DNA from: Chamaecrista fasciculata
Lineage: Eukaryota; Streptophyta; Magnoliopsida; Fabales; Fabaceae
Reading direction: 5' to 3'
NCBI GenBank assembly: GCA_003254925.1
Contig: QANZ01017430.1
Coordinates: forward strand, 130,979-194,978
DNA: 64,000 nucleotides
Both the position numbers and the translations under genes were made by a program. Below the pieces are notes generated by a model. That model saw only the letters and a list, made by a program, of their open reading frames with translations. It ran no database searches and was not told where the DNA came from. This document shows, piece after piece, positions 37,790 through 49,114 of this stretch; positions within the stretch are counted from its first letter, which is position 1; each line of letters opens with the position of its first letter.

Positions 37790-38218
37790 ATATATTATAA
37801 AACCAATCTGAACCAAATGAATCATAAGTAATCAATTTGAGATTTTGATCTCTTATTTAAAAACATATTTGACTTCTTATCACGTTTTCATGCCGGTATG
37901 CCTTATTTATTCTTTCTTTATGTCATTTTGACGGGGTCTTTGTATAATATATAGTTGTTTGGAGATATGCCCATAGATGATTTTATGAAGTATATAAAAA
38001 AGAGCATGTAATTTAGTGCTCATTGTGCATGCCATTTTATATATCCTTTTTTTATGGAGTTTTATCCCTTTTATTTTAATTACGTTAAAATTATGTAAAA
38101 AAAAAATGTAGAACCAATTTTCTTATTTTTTCATATGGGTCGATCTAATTCAACAACAAAACTGATCAGTCTAAAAACTGGAATAACCAATCAAAAATTA
38201 GTGATGAATCGGTTGAAC

Positions 38219-38976
38219 CAATGATGTAAAAACTGGACCGGACCACCCGGTCGGACCGCTAACCGTAGAGAAGAACGAGTTGGTCCAACCCAAAAAATCG
38301 AATGGGGGTTGGACCGGGAATAACCGGTAAAAAAACGGGTCCAACCGTTGGACCGAACCGGCGGTTTGAACTTCTTTTTTTTTTTTTCCATTTCAGATTT
38401 TTTTTTTCATTTCACTGTCTTCTTGGGGTAAAACTTTACTTCTGCCCCCCAAACTTTCTAATTTCTAGGCTCCTACCCCTTTATTCTTTGAAACATCACA
38501 TTAAGACCCTTAAAACTACTCAACTCCTCCACCATTGTATTCCTCATTTTGTCTACAACACTCCCATACCTTTGTTTCATTCTCATAATTATTTTTAACG
38601 TAACTTACAAACACATCTTTCACTTCTTTACTTTTCAGTTTAGTCCCTGGCAGATTCTCTTTCATACTTTTACCTCTTTTTTCACCTATTTTATCATTCA
38701 TTAGTTATATCCTTCCAAAGTCTCCTTGTAGATTATACTTCCATAATTATTTTATGCCTCTCAAATTCTATTATCTATCAGAAAGGTCCTTCTTCAACAA
38801 TTGGGGTGTTACATCTCTTACCCCAAAAAAAAATATAGAGGGTTTATATTTGATATATTAAAAATAATTATTTATTGTGTCATCCGGTCTGACCAATGGT
38901 TCAACCGGTTCAACCAATCAAACCGTGAACCGAACACTTGTCCGAGTCTTTGTCCGATTCGGTTATGACAACACTG
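38219..38976. mobile_element. hAT-type non-autonomous element
   Basis: 758 bp with CCGGT/GGTTGAACC-rich arms and ends CAATGATGTAAAAAC and, inverted, CAGTGTTGTCATAACC. A perfect 8-bp duplication GGTTGAAC flanks it (38211-38218 and 38977-38984). The AT-rich centre carries no transposase. The target itself matches the element's own arm motif, suggesting insertion into an older relative. Confidence 0.85.
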
Positions 38977-39769
38977 GGTTGAACCAGACAATTCTTGTTT
39001 TTAATTATTTTTTGATTTTTGATTTAACTTTTTGTTTTTCTTTTTATACTTATAGATAAAATGGTGGAGAATGTTATAAACCTAAATTTGGCAGAGAAAA
39101 TGATTATGAAATATATTTGATGACATTAATATTGACAAATATTATTAAAATTAACTATATTTATATTAATTTATGTTAATTTATAAAACTTATATTTATA
39201 TAATTATATTTTTTAATCTAATTATGACTAATAAAATTAGAAATTTTTCATATTTATGTATTTTTTTTATTTTTATTTTATTTATTTATCATTAGTTAAA
39301 TCATTAAACCTTGAACAAATATTTCGGTCGGTTCTATGTCCAGCCTAATTTTTTAAACCTTAGAAAAACCTCTCTCTATATAATCGAATTAATAGTGTTA
39401 CTTGAAAGGTACAATTTGACTGTTTTTTTTTAAATAATTGATTGTACAAAAGATATAAAATAATTATTTAATATATTATTATAATTTGCAAATTTAATTA
39501 ATATTTAGTATAAATAATTGCATGCGTCTACTTTTACCCATCTTTGTTAGTATAATAAATTACTAAGATTCTATTTTCGTTTTTCAGTATTCATTAATTA
39601 ATATTACCTTGTAAACTAATAATATTATGTCTTCAGTTAATGATTATATGTCATCAATTTAGTTAAATATTTTTTGACGGAATCAATTTAGTTAAACATT
39701 AGATGGAGAATTTCGAACAAACCCCAGTCGTTCATTTCTCAATGGGTTCGAAATAAGTATATTACCCTG

Positions 39770-40770
39770 CACTCGACTTTGATTTCAAAACTGGCACCTC
39801 AAATTCTGTTGTTTGGAAGGGTGTCAAGCAGGCTGCCCTCATTATTACAGTTCATCTCAAGTGGAGGCTTGGCATGAGAGACAAGATTGATATCAGAAGC
39901 AGGTTTGGGGGGGGGGGGGGGTCACACAATGGGGCACCTTATGGGGTGTTGGTTAGCGACTTACTCGACCACACTACTTATACTTGGGACTAGCATAAAA
40001 TAAATCCGGTCGTTTCTGATGAGGATACAGTGACGTTGCTTAATAATCCGGAATCTGTGCATTTTGTACCGGATTCATGGATTTGAACTACTGTTGCCTC
40101 CGGGTCGTATACCGCTGCAGCGGGTTTCGAGTTGCTTCGTCGTGTGGACCATCCGGATCATGGCAATAATGCTTGACGGAAGTTCCTTTGGAAGTATTTC
40201 TGAAAGACGAAAGCTCCTATGAGGGTTTTGCTGACCGCTTGGAAGATCTTCAATGAGGCTATTCCGACTTATACGAATCTAAACCGCCATCATCTTCATT
40301 GCGAAATTGTTTGTCCCTTTTGTGGGGAGGCCGACGATTCGGTTTCTCATACTTTTTTGCGATGCAATTTTTCTAGAGTTGTGTGGTTTGGTCTTCCATT
40401 CTCATTTAGGACGAACTCTGGGAATGGATAGTTTCGCAGTTAGCTGAGGTTTTAGATTCGATGTTGACGGAAAAACAACGATTTCTTTCGAGGGGCTTGG
40501 CTTACGATCCTTGTGGGGTTTGATGTTATTTGAAAATGTAAGAACGACATCATCTGGAAGAGCGTGAAGACAGAGCCGCCTAGCTACGGTAATTAGGTCC
40601 ATTAGAACTACTGTAAGTTTTTATGATTCTCTTGTAGATCAGGTTAGAAATTTGTCTAATGACAACCTTTTTACTTTTCAAGCGATTACGTCCTCAAGCC
40701 ATAACCCAAGTGTCCCCGCTAGTGTACGTGATATGGTAGACACTTAGGTATTAGGGTTTGAGGCTGTTGT
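39770..40770 (+). mobile_element. Degenerate LINE-type (non-LTR) retrotransposon 3' remnant
   Basis: Translated with several stops, 39820-39910 gives a HLKWRLGMRDKIDI-type segment and 40219-40431 gives a reverse-transcriptase-associated zinc-binding segment (CPFCGEADDSVSHTFLRC followed by VVWFGLPF). These are typical of the C-terminal part of plant LINE polyproteins. A long G run lies near 39907-39921. There is no intact frame, and the reverse transcriptase core is absent. Confidence 0.75.
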
Positions 40771-43356
40771 GTATGTTTTCCTTACCTTTTTTTATATAAA
40801 AAGAAAACATTAGATGGAGAGATTTGTTAGAAATAATGAATATGTGTGCTATAAATAAAAATCTCACATTACTTTGTCGAGGGAAGACCAACAAATATAT
40901 AAGTTAAGCTGTGAAAATATGGGATAATTAAATAAGGTGAAAGTTAGTTTTGCGCTTACAAACACGACTGTATGAGCCACTATTGACTAATTGCAGTTGA
41001 AAATTAACGATTCCTCTCTCGGGCGTGTGTGAGCCATTTATCATTATTAGTTTTTTATATTTATTTTTTATAGGAAAATTGCTATTTTATGATGATGATT
41101 TAAATTTGAGATATTACATATCAAAAAATAATTTAGTTAAGTATATCTAATTTATCAAAAAATATGAGATTAAATTATTTTAATCACTTATCAATAAGCT
41201 CAACGTCTAGAATATGGCATCTTTATATTTTAGTTAAGTGCATCTAATTTGGGGGGACTGATTTGTGAATCAACATACTAAAATTCTATCTTCTGCTGGT
41301 TCTCGTTCATAAAATAAGAAGATTTAATTTTATTTTAGGAAGTATCGTTTTCTAAATTATTGAGGAATTGTATAATATCTCTAAAAGAGTATTTTTGTGA
41401 TACAAGTCAAACTAATTGTATTTTACATCTTTACATTATTTCCCAACAAGATTTTCATTGATAACGACAAATAAAAATATGAAGAATTAGATTAAGAAAA
41501 AAGAATCTACAGTATATCAAATAAAAGAAATACCAATATGGAAGCCATGCTACTATAGAATTTTAATCGTATAATAAATAATTAAATATATAATTCGTGG
41601 AATAATTACACATTTCATTCCAACCCCATTTGAAATTGATTTTCTCATTTTAATTAAAAAATTATAGATACACCAATAAATTAAAGAAGATAAAGGCCAG
41701 AGTATGAGGTACATAGTGGACATTAATTTATCACCATGAATTATTGTATGGTTGACACTTGACACCAAGACGGTGGTTTCTGATCTTCCTCGTTTCTCAA
41801 GTATCAAGTACCATACGGTGGCCCCTAAAAAAAATCTCAATTATAATAACGTAAATACTGGTTTTTGCTGAATGAGAGAAATCGATCATGTGTCTCTTTT
41901 AAGTGTGTTCCTACTTTGTATTTTGTACCGAGTTTGGAAACATGAATCGGATTGGAGTTCCCAACAATGGGATATCGTTTGGTAAATTGCAACTTGCAAA
42001 TGATCTTGATAGGAACTCTCTGCCCAATTTTATATATAAGAGACGAAAGGCACTAATAACTTCTTCCTTTATCTCCTAATTAATGCTTTTCACCTATTTT
42101 ATATATACCAATTAAATGCACCTATTTTATATATACCACGAAGTGAATTCTATCGCTCACGACAAAATTGGTTACCCAAGTTAATGGTCAAATATTTAAA
42201 TTGGTTCTAGGATAAATCTCATTTATATCCTAAAATTACCGTTGTTTTCTGAAATAATCTTTAAATTATTAGTTTTATTTCACCGCTTATATTAAATACT
42301 AGTGTATTTTACATGACTATTAGGGTATGCAAAGATTAATTTAAATTTTATAATTGTTATATTATTAAAATAAAAAGTTATTTTATTATTTTATATTAAT
42401 TGTAATTTTTTTTTTTAATTTAAAGTTGTAAGAAGTTACTTAATTTCATCTACCACTTTTTCTCTCTCATTATATAGAGTTAACCTATTATTATAAATTT
42501 ACGATCAACATGTTTTCTCAAAATTGTTGTAGGTGTTTGTCCAATCAAGTTTATAGTTTGTCACAAATGATCCATACATAAAACCGTAACCAAAAGCAGC
42601 CTTAATAATATCATGTACTTTTTATATATTATAAGGTAGTCCCTAACTATTGGCCAAAAAGGTAGTGCCTAACTGATCTAATTTTAATAATATTGATTGG
42701 TGGTGTTTAAACGCACAAAACACCCAATAGATTGTTTGGTACATTTTATTTGATGTTTAATGTAAAATATGCACGTCTTAGACATGATTTTGCAAATATA
42801 ATTGATTTTTCTTGCTACTGAATAATCATGAAGTCATCCCCTACGTAACAGGATCTAGAGCTAATCGATTTGGTGAAGGGTTTTTGATCAAGTAGTTTGA
42901 AACGAGTCATAGACTGGATGATTATATATTATAAAAGATCGATCATTAGATCGAGCGGACAACTTAAATTAAAACAAACGTTGAAGTAAAAATAATGATA
43001 TTTCTTTATCCAAATTAAGTTTTCTCACCTGCAGTCACGCTTCATGGTTGATATATTATTTGTCTTTTCTGATTTTGTATGTTTCATACTTCATATGTAC
43101 GTAAGTGTTAGCAACTGAAGGTAAACCTTTCCTCAAACACTAATTTTATGGTTTTATAGAAAAATTTAAGTAGAAAACACAGTTTTTAGATCTAATTATT
43201 CTTTAACATACACTAATTTTACATCTAAAAATTAATTTTCTCATTAAATTACATTATCTAAACGTAGCATAATAATATATTTGGATTATAGACTGTAAAA
43301 TTAAATGAAACAGAAGGGAAGGTGATTACGATGCTTTTTTTATTTAAAAAATTAAA

Positions 43357-43724
43357 GAGTAAATTACACTTTGGTACCCTGTGGTTTAAAAAGTGACACT
43401 TAGTACCCTGTGGTATTCTCCATTATCACTTTGGTACCATTTGGAGCTATTTTGTAAGTTTAACCAAAATAAATTTTGCAAAAATTACATATTGACACTA
43501 AAAAATTTTCAGAAAATTAAAAATAGGTCCTTGGATACATATTATCTAGGAACTAAAATGAAAAACGTAAATAAATTTTGGGATCAATATGTAATTTTTG
43601 CAAAATTTGTTTTGGTTAAAATTACAAAATAGCTCCAAAGGGTACCAAAGTGTTAATGGAGAATACCACAGGATACTAAAGTGAAATATGACCAAACCAC
43701 ATGGTACCAAAGTATAATTTACCC
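43357..43724. mobile_element. Fold-back MULE-type element with GGTACC motifs
   Basis: 368 bp, almost entirely two inverted arms, with ends GAGTAAATTACACTTTGGTA and, inverted, GGGTAAATTATACTTTGGTA. A perfect 9-bp duplication AAAATTAAA flanks it (43348-43356 and 43725-43733). No coding capacity. Confidence 0.9.
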
Positions 43725-43912
43725 AAAATTAAAAATTAGATATAAAAATTTTGAAATTAATTATTCTTATTATTCTATCATCCTCCTTCATATTGTTTCA
43801 TTCCATATTCGTATGTGAAACCTACCTAAATTTTTCTTCCCTTTAAGATTAATGTCACAAAGTTCAACTTTTTAGCGGACAATCTATCTCATTGGAATTC
43901 AGTTATTATTAT

Positions 43913-44135
43913 GGATTAGTCTAATATGCAAAGTTTGATTCTTAATTATAGCTATTGATGTAATTTAATGCTAAAAAATAATATAAATATAATAAATTTT
44001 TTAACCAATTACAGCTGTGTATGAAATCACACCACTACTTATATACAACTAACTTTTTCACATGTTATTATTTTATTGGCTCATGACCCATTGCATCCCA
44101 TGTCAAAAATTAAACTTTGTATTATAGTCTAACCC
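43913..44135. mobile_element. MULE-type MITE, left member of a head-to-head pair
   Basis: 223 bp starting GGATTAGTCTAATATG and ending ATTATAGTCTAACCC. The flanking 9-mer TATTATTAT is identical on both sides (43904-43912 and 44136-44144), though this is low-complexity sequence. It is closely related to the inverted copy at 44274-44508. Confidence 0.7.
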
Positions 44136-44273
44136 TATTATTATTATTATTGTTGAAAGAGTTAGAAGAAGCTAGGGCTGAATTACTTGAAAGAACAAAC
44201 AAAAAAATGACACAATTGTATTCTTTCCAAGGCTGAACTAAAAAACTAATGACAATAAAAAATAATAAATAAA

Positions 44274-44508
44274 GGGTTAGACTATAATACAAAGTTTGAT
44301 TCTTGACATGAGATGCAATGAGTCATGTGCCAATAAGATAATGACAAACGGAAGAGTTAGTTATATATAACTAGTGATGTGACTTCATATTTGATTTGTT
44401 AAAAAAATTATTATTTTTCAGGATTAAATTATATCAATGACTATAATTATATCATATCAACAATTACATCTCATGTTAAGAATCATACTTTACATCTTAA
44501 ACTAACCC
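44274..44508. mobile_element. MULE-type MITE, right member of a head-to-head pair
   Basis: 235 bp with ends GGGTTAGACTATAATAC and, inverted, GGGTTAGTTTAAGATG. It is the inverse-orientation relative of 43913-44135, 138 bp away. The flanking 9-mers ATAAATAAA and ACGAGTAAA match at only 6 of 9, so the target duplication is eroded or doubtful. Confidence 0.6.
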
Positions 44509-46666
44509 ACGAGTAAAATGCGAACAATTAGAGAAAACAAAATGAAGTACGTAATCGACTTTTTCTTCTCCCAAACAAATTCATGTAACTAAAATAGTTA
44601 AAATCGACTTGACGTGACATGAGATGTAAATATAAACCATCATTTAAAATTACGTGAGCGTTTTTTAATGGAGATTTAAATATGTCTCGTAATCGCGACC
44701 TTCCTTTGGTCATATGACACAGTTAAAATGACCCATCAATATACAAAATACACAAGTGGAAAAATGATACGTAACTAAATACGTTGGCATGTCCTAATAG
44801 AATAGACTCAGGCTTTCTTTATTCCTTATTTTATCATTTTATTTTTTTTCACGCTAGGACTTGATTTTACACACTTCGAATGTTGTCGGGTGGGATAATT
44901 CTATAAGTTGGAAATGCGCAAATGTACAGGAACTCGAGTTGTTATATGTTACTCTGTGTTGTTATCTGAGGACTGATCAAAACATATGTTGATGATGTTG
45001 ACAGTTTTTTTATCATTAAAACGGTAACATGCAATTTCTTTTTGACGTATTATATTTTTATGGAAATTTAGATACCAAGGCCCCGAAGAATTAGGCAGTG
45101 CATATGGATGATTAAAATATTTATATTTTATAAGTTCAAGTATAAGTTTGAGTTGGGGTCTAGTATCAATAAGTTCAAAATAAAAAAAATGTGGTACGTT
45201 GTTATGGGTAACCTATACATATATTTATTTTTATATATAAAAATATAATATTTTAAAATTTTATGTAGTAAAAAATATAGAATTAAAATGATAAAATATT
45301 AAATATTTCATCTGTATTAAAATAATTTAACATTGCATTTCATATATATATATATTTTATTTTTTGTAGTTATAGATTAAAAATAAAGAAAATTGATTTG
45401 ATATAAATAAAAAATAATTTATTTTAAGAATGTTCAAATCCGAAAATAAAGATTAATTTTGATATATAGTCAAGTTTAGATCTAAATCTAGAGATTATAA
45501 TATATATCCCATACTATAGCCATAATCATCACTAATAGTGCATGCAATATTTGTAATAAAACTCTTATTTTTTTTCGGAATAAAAACTGGAAAAATGAAA
45601 ATAATATGCAAAAGGTATAGTGAATTATTCTTTTTTGGGGGACAGTAGTACATTGAATTTTTTATTTTTTGGTCTAAAGTAGTAGTGTAGTACATTGAAA
45701 TTAAACATGGTTTTTTTTATACACTAACATGGCTTGCAGCCCAGCCCATGAAAAGAATTTGTATAAGGAATTAAACATGACCCACACCCATCAATCCAAA
45801 CATGAACGAGTTTGCACGTTAAATTTTAAATGACTTTACGCAAAGCCAATTAATTTAGCCCATATACCAAGCCCATAAAAGAAATTCCTTGCTTTTTTTG
45901 ATAGTCTGGGGAAGTGGGGAGTCATCTGATCAAAAAAAATAAAAAGGGGAAGTGGGGAGTCAATAGGTTGTGTTTAGTACTTAATTTGTGTTGGGCTTCC
46001 CTTTTGCTTTACAGACTCCAGCTTTGGGCAGGGTTTCTGTATCTTTTCTCTTATGAAGTGATTTGACAAAAAATAAAATTGCATAAAATTCTTCAAACTT
46101 TATTGTGAAAAAAACTTATTTAATTATGACCCAAAAAAAGATTATGAAAAGTTAAAAAATATTTTATATTATTTTTTTGTATTACAAATATTTTTATTTA
46201 AATATAGTTTATTTTATTAAAATTTTTAATAATTATTGTACTTAGTAATTTACATTGATGGTACTTTAATATTTTCATATTTACTTAAAAATATCAAATT
46301 TTCAATAAAAATATGATAAAATAACATTTTATATGAAATGAGAAAAACTGTGAATTTTTTTTTTGTATAAATCAAAGGTATTCCCTGTCGAGAATAATGA
46401 CTAATCTCTCCGTTGTGAGTCCCCTTGGTTGAGGGACCAAATGTAAAATCACTAGGTCATACTTATGTAGTTAAGAAATTTTATGCATTTTTTATTTTAT
46501 TTATTGCTTTTAAAAACTCTGAACCTGAAATTAAACTAATTTTGCATATTCAAGTCTTTTGTTCTTTTTGTCAACTAGGGGCAGTTATAGAAAGAAAGAA
46601 AAAAAAAAGTTGAGGGGCTACAATCCTAGCTAAACCGTCAATAATATAACTAATCTATTGATTCAT

Positions 46667-46835
46667 CAGGGCGGATGTAAGGGGTTAGTGGGGGCCACGA
46701 CCCCTCAAATTAGCAATAACTTTATTTAAGTCTTTGTAATTATTAAAAAAATTTATAAAAACTATATGAGTGGCCCCCTCCATTTTTATTAAAAATTTAT
46801 AATGGCTCAATCAAAAATTCTGCCTCCGCCCCCTG
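46667..46835. mobile_element. Short hAT-type MITE
   Basis: 169 bp from CAGGGCGGATGTAAGGGG to GCCTCCGCCCCCTG, with GTGGGGGCCAC and TGGCCCCC segments inside. CAGGGGCGGA-type ends are familiar from plant hAT MITEs. The flanking 8-mers (TGATTCAT and TATTACAT) match at only 5 of 8, so this is an old insertion or the borders are slightly off. Confidence 0.55.
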
Positions 46836-48907
46836 TATTACATCAATTTGAATGAACAAGGGTTGTTGTCGGTGTTTGGTGCATGAGAAGGACTTCTTAT
46901 AAGTTATAACCAAAATATTATTCACTTGTCGAGGATTTCATTCTTCCTTTCTATATCTCACACACCTAATTTTGAGACATCGTATACAATTCGTAATCGA
47001 CTGCTGCCTTTTCTTTTGTCAAATAACAAATCTTTTACGAAATTTATGACAAGGGAAAAAAATAAAACCTTCTACACTTGCCTTTTCCGTTGTGGTTTAG
47101 TACTTATTAGACATTTAAAATTAGCAACGATGGGTGAGTGCTTGACCTCGAGTCAACAAGTCACACAACTAAAATCCTCATAATATTTTCAGCATTGAAA
47201 ACTGGCGTTTGAATTGGTGTTTATTAATATTATGATTATTTCTTTAATTTATTTAAACAAGTAGCAAGCGAGTTGGTCTTTTTTTTTTTTTTTCCATCTC
47301 GTCCTCTTGTACTAAAAAAGTGTTTTTTTTCCTATAAAAAATAGATATTTGGTTAATCACTTGTGATTAACAGCAACGTCATGATCATCGAACTTTGTGG
47401 TTATGCTTTGTTTATCAAAGTCCTGCCAGAGTGTCATTAAAGAAAAAAATTCCTTTCAGAGTTGCTGGCAGGCGGCAGCTACACAAAAGTTTTGTTACGC
47501 AACGATAATCACAATTACTAAAGTCTTGGTGTTATCCGAATTCATTGAAATAAAAGGGTAATTAACTCATTCAAATGTCATAAGAAATTTTGTCCTCACT
47601 ATATAATTCATGATACATCTCACCGTTAACAGTTAAATATATAAACGATTTAATTTGTATAGATGCCATAATACATTAACACAAGATAATCCCCATATTA
47701 GGGATTGGGAATAATATATGGAATAAATGGAGTAACGACGAATGTGTAAATGGGGTTAGTGATAAGCCATATTGTATTCCAACGATCGAAATTAATGATA
47801 GTTGAAGTGACAAGTCGAAATCACAATTTCCAGAGCGGGAGTGGACGAACATGTCACGTGCCATTTACCTTTTGCTCTCGCCACCTTTCACTTCCCACGT
47901 GCCTTTGGATTTTTCTAAAATGAAATGACTAATTATTCTTAACTTCTGATTACAAATTTCTTACAATAATGTCTCTTGGGATCAGATTTATAGATTTTAA
48001 CCACTTTCTTCAGTATTGAAAGAAAAAAAGCAGGGTAAACTCAAATAAATGATCTAAATATTTACATGTTTCATTTTATTTTTTTTTAAAAGATTAATAA
48101 CGTATTTTGTTCCAATCCCTTCTTCCCTCTATATAATCGCCTTCTTCAGTTTCTTCTGAGATTATTTTAAAGAGTTAGAACTTTGAAGTCTTGAGAGTCT
48201 CTCCCAATTTATTTTTATTCTTTACAACTTTAATTTGAATATATATATTTTTATTATATACTTATATAAATCCGCAAGATTAATGCAGTTAATTTTATAA
48301 AAAAAATGATAAAAAATAATGAAATTAGTTTCCGAGACAGTGGTGCCGTCACGTCTTGAAAGTTTCAACAGTGAAGTTGATGTCCTTAATTTCTTACTTG
48401 TCCTTATGTCCCACCACACTTTTGTGCAGTGCTTATCATTATCAGTGATTCAATGACATTTTAGTATATTATATAGCCACGGTCAATTGCCAAAGCAAAG
48501 GCGCATGCAATATGGCAAATTGGCAATAGCACTTAATACGGGTTTGGTGAGACAACAACAACTCAAGCGCCTCATAATTAATTATTAATTATAATATAAT
48601 ATTAAATATTAATCCACCAAATCTATATATCTATATAAAATGGATTAAGAAAAAAACACTTTCTAGTTTCTAATTTGCTTTTGCTTTCGTCACACGGGAA
48701 AGCAACCTCTTTATAATTGCTTGAAAAGGCCTCTGTATCTTCCCACTACTCGATCACTCTCTCTCATCCCCTCCATTACATTCTCTCTCTAACTTTGAAA
48801 CATCTCTCGCAATTTGTGTCGATCTTGATCGTACTTCCGTCGCTCTCTGGTTTTTGGTGGTGGTGGCGGCGGCGGCAACCAACCGTCTTCTTCATAGGCA
48901 TTGCTGT

Positions 48908-49114
48908 ATGTCAGTGAAGTACTACAGTGAGATCTACTACGGCGGATACGGTGAGCTCGCGAACCCTTTACAATGGCCACAGCTCAGGAAAAAGCGACGC
49001 CTTGTTGCGCCGACAATAACAACGCCAATTCTTCTACAGCTCCTAATCGCTCCTCCTCTCCCGCCGATCCGACTGCCGATCCGATCCGAAGCAGAGCCTC
49101 CGTCGCCACCTTGA
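48908..49114 (+). other. Upstream ORF overlapping the amine oxidase start
   Basis: An ATG at 48908 opens a 68-codon frame ending at 49114, out of frame with and overlapping the main start at 48973. Its start context is weaker (no purine at -3, T at +4) than that of the main start (A at -3, G at +4), so leaky scanning could reach the main start. If the transcript includes this ATG, it would lower translation. Confidence 0.4.

Larger units (their letters stand above)
36791..48907. other. 12-kb gene-free, transposon-rich interval
   Basis: No conserved protein gene was recognised. It contains MULE-type fold-backs (37235-37789, 43357-43724, 43913-44135, 44274-44508), hAT elements (38219-38976, 46667-46835) and a LINE remnant (39770-40770). 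The rest is AT-rich sequence with short unconvincing frames. A TATA-like TATATAAAA near 48633 and a pyrimidine-rich stretch after 48660 probably begin the copper amine oxidase transcription unit. Confidence 0.65.

Noticed and set aside
39902-39925. Long G run as a possible G-quadruplex or regulatory site
   Set aside because: It lies inside a dead LINE remnant and is most simply slippage in degenerate sequence.
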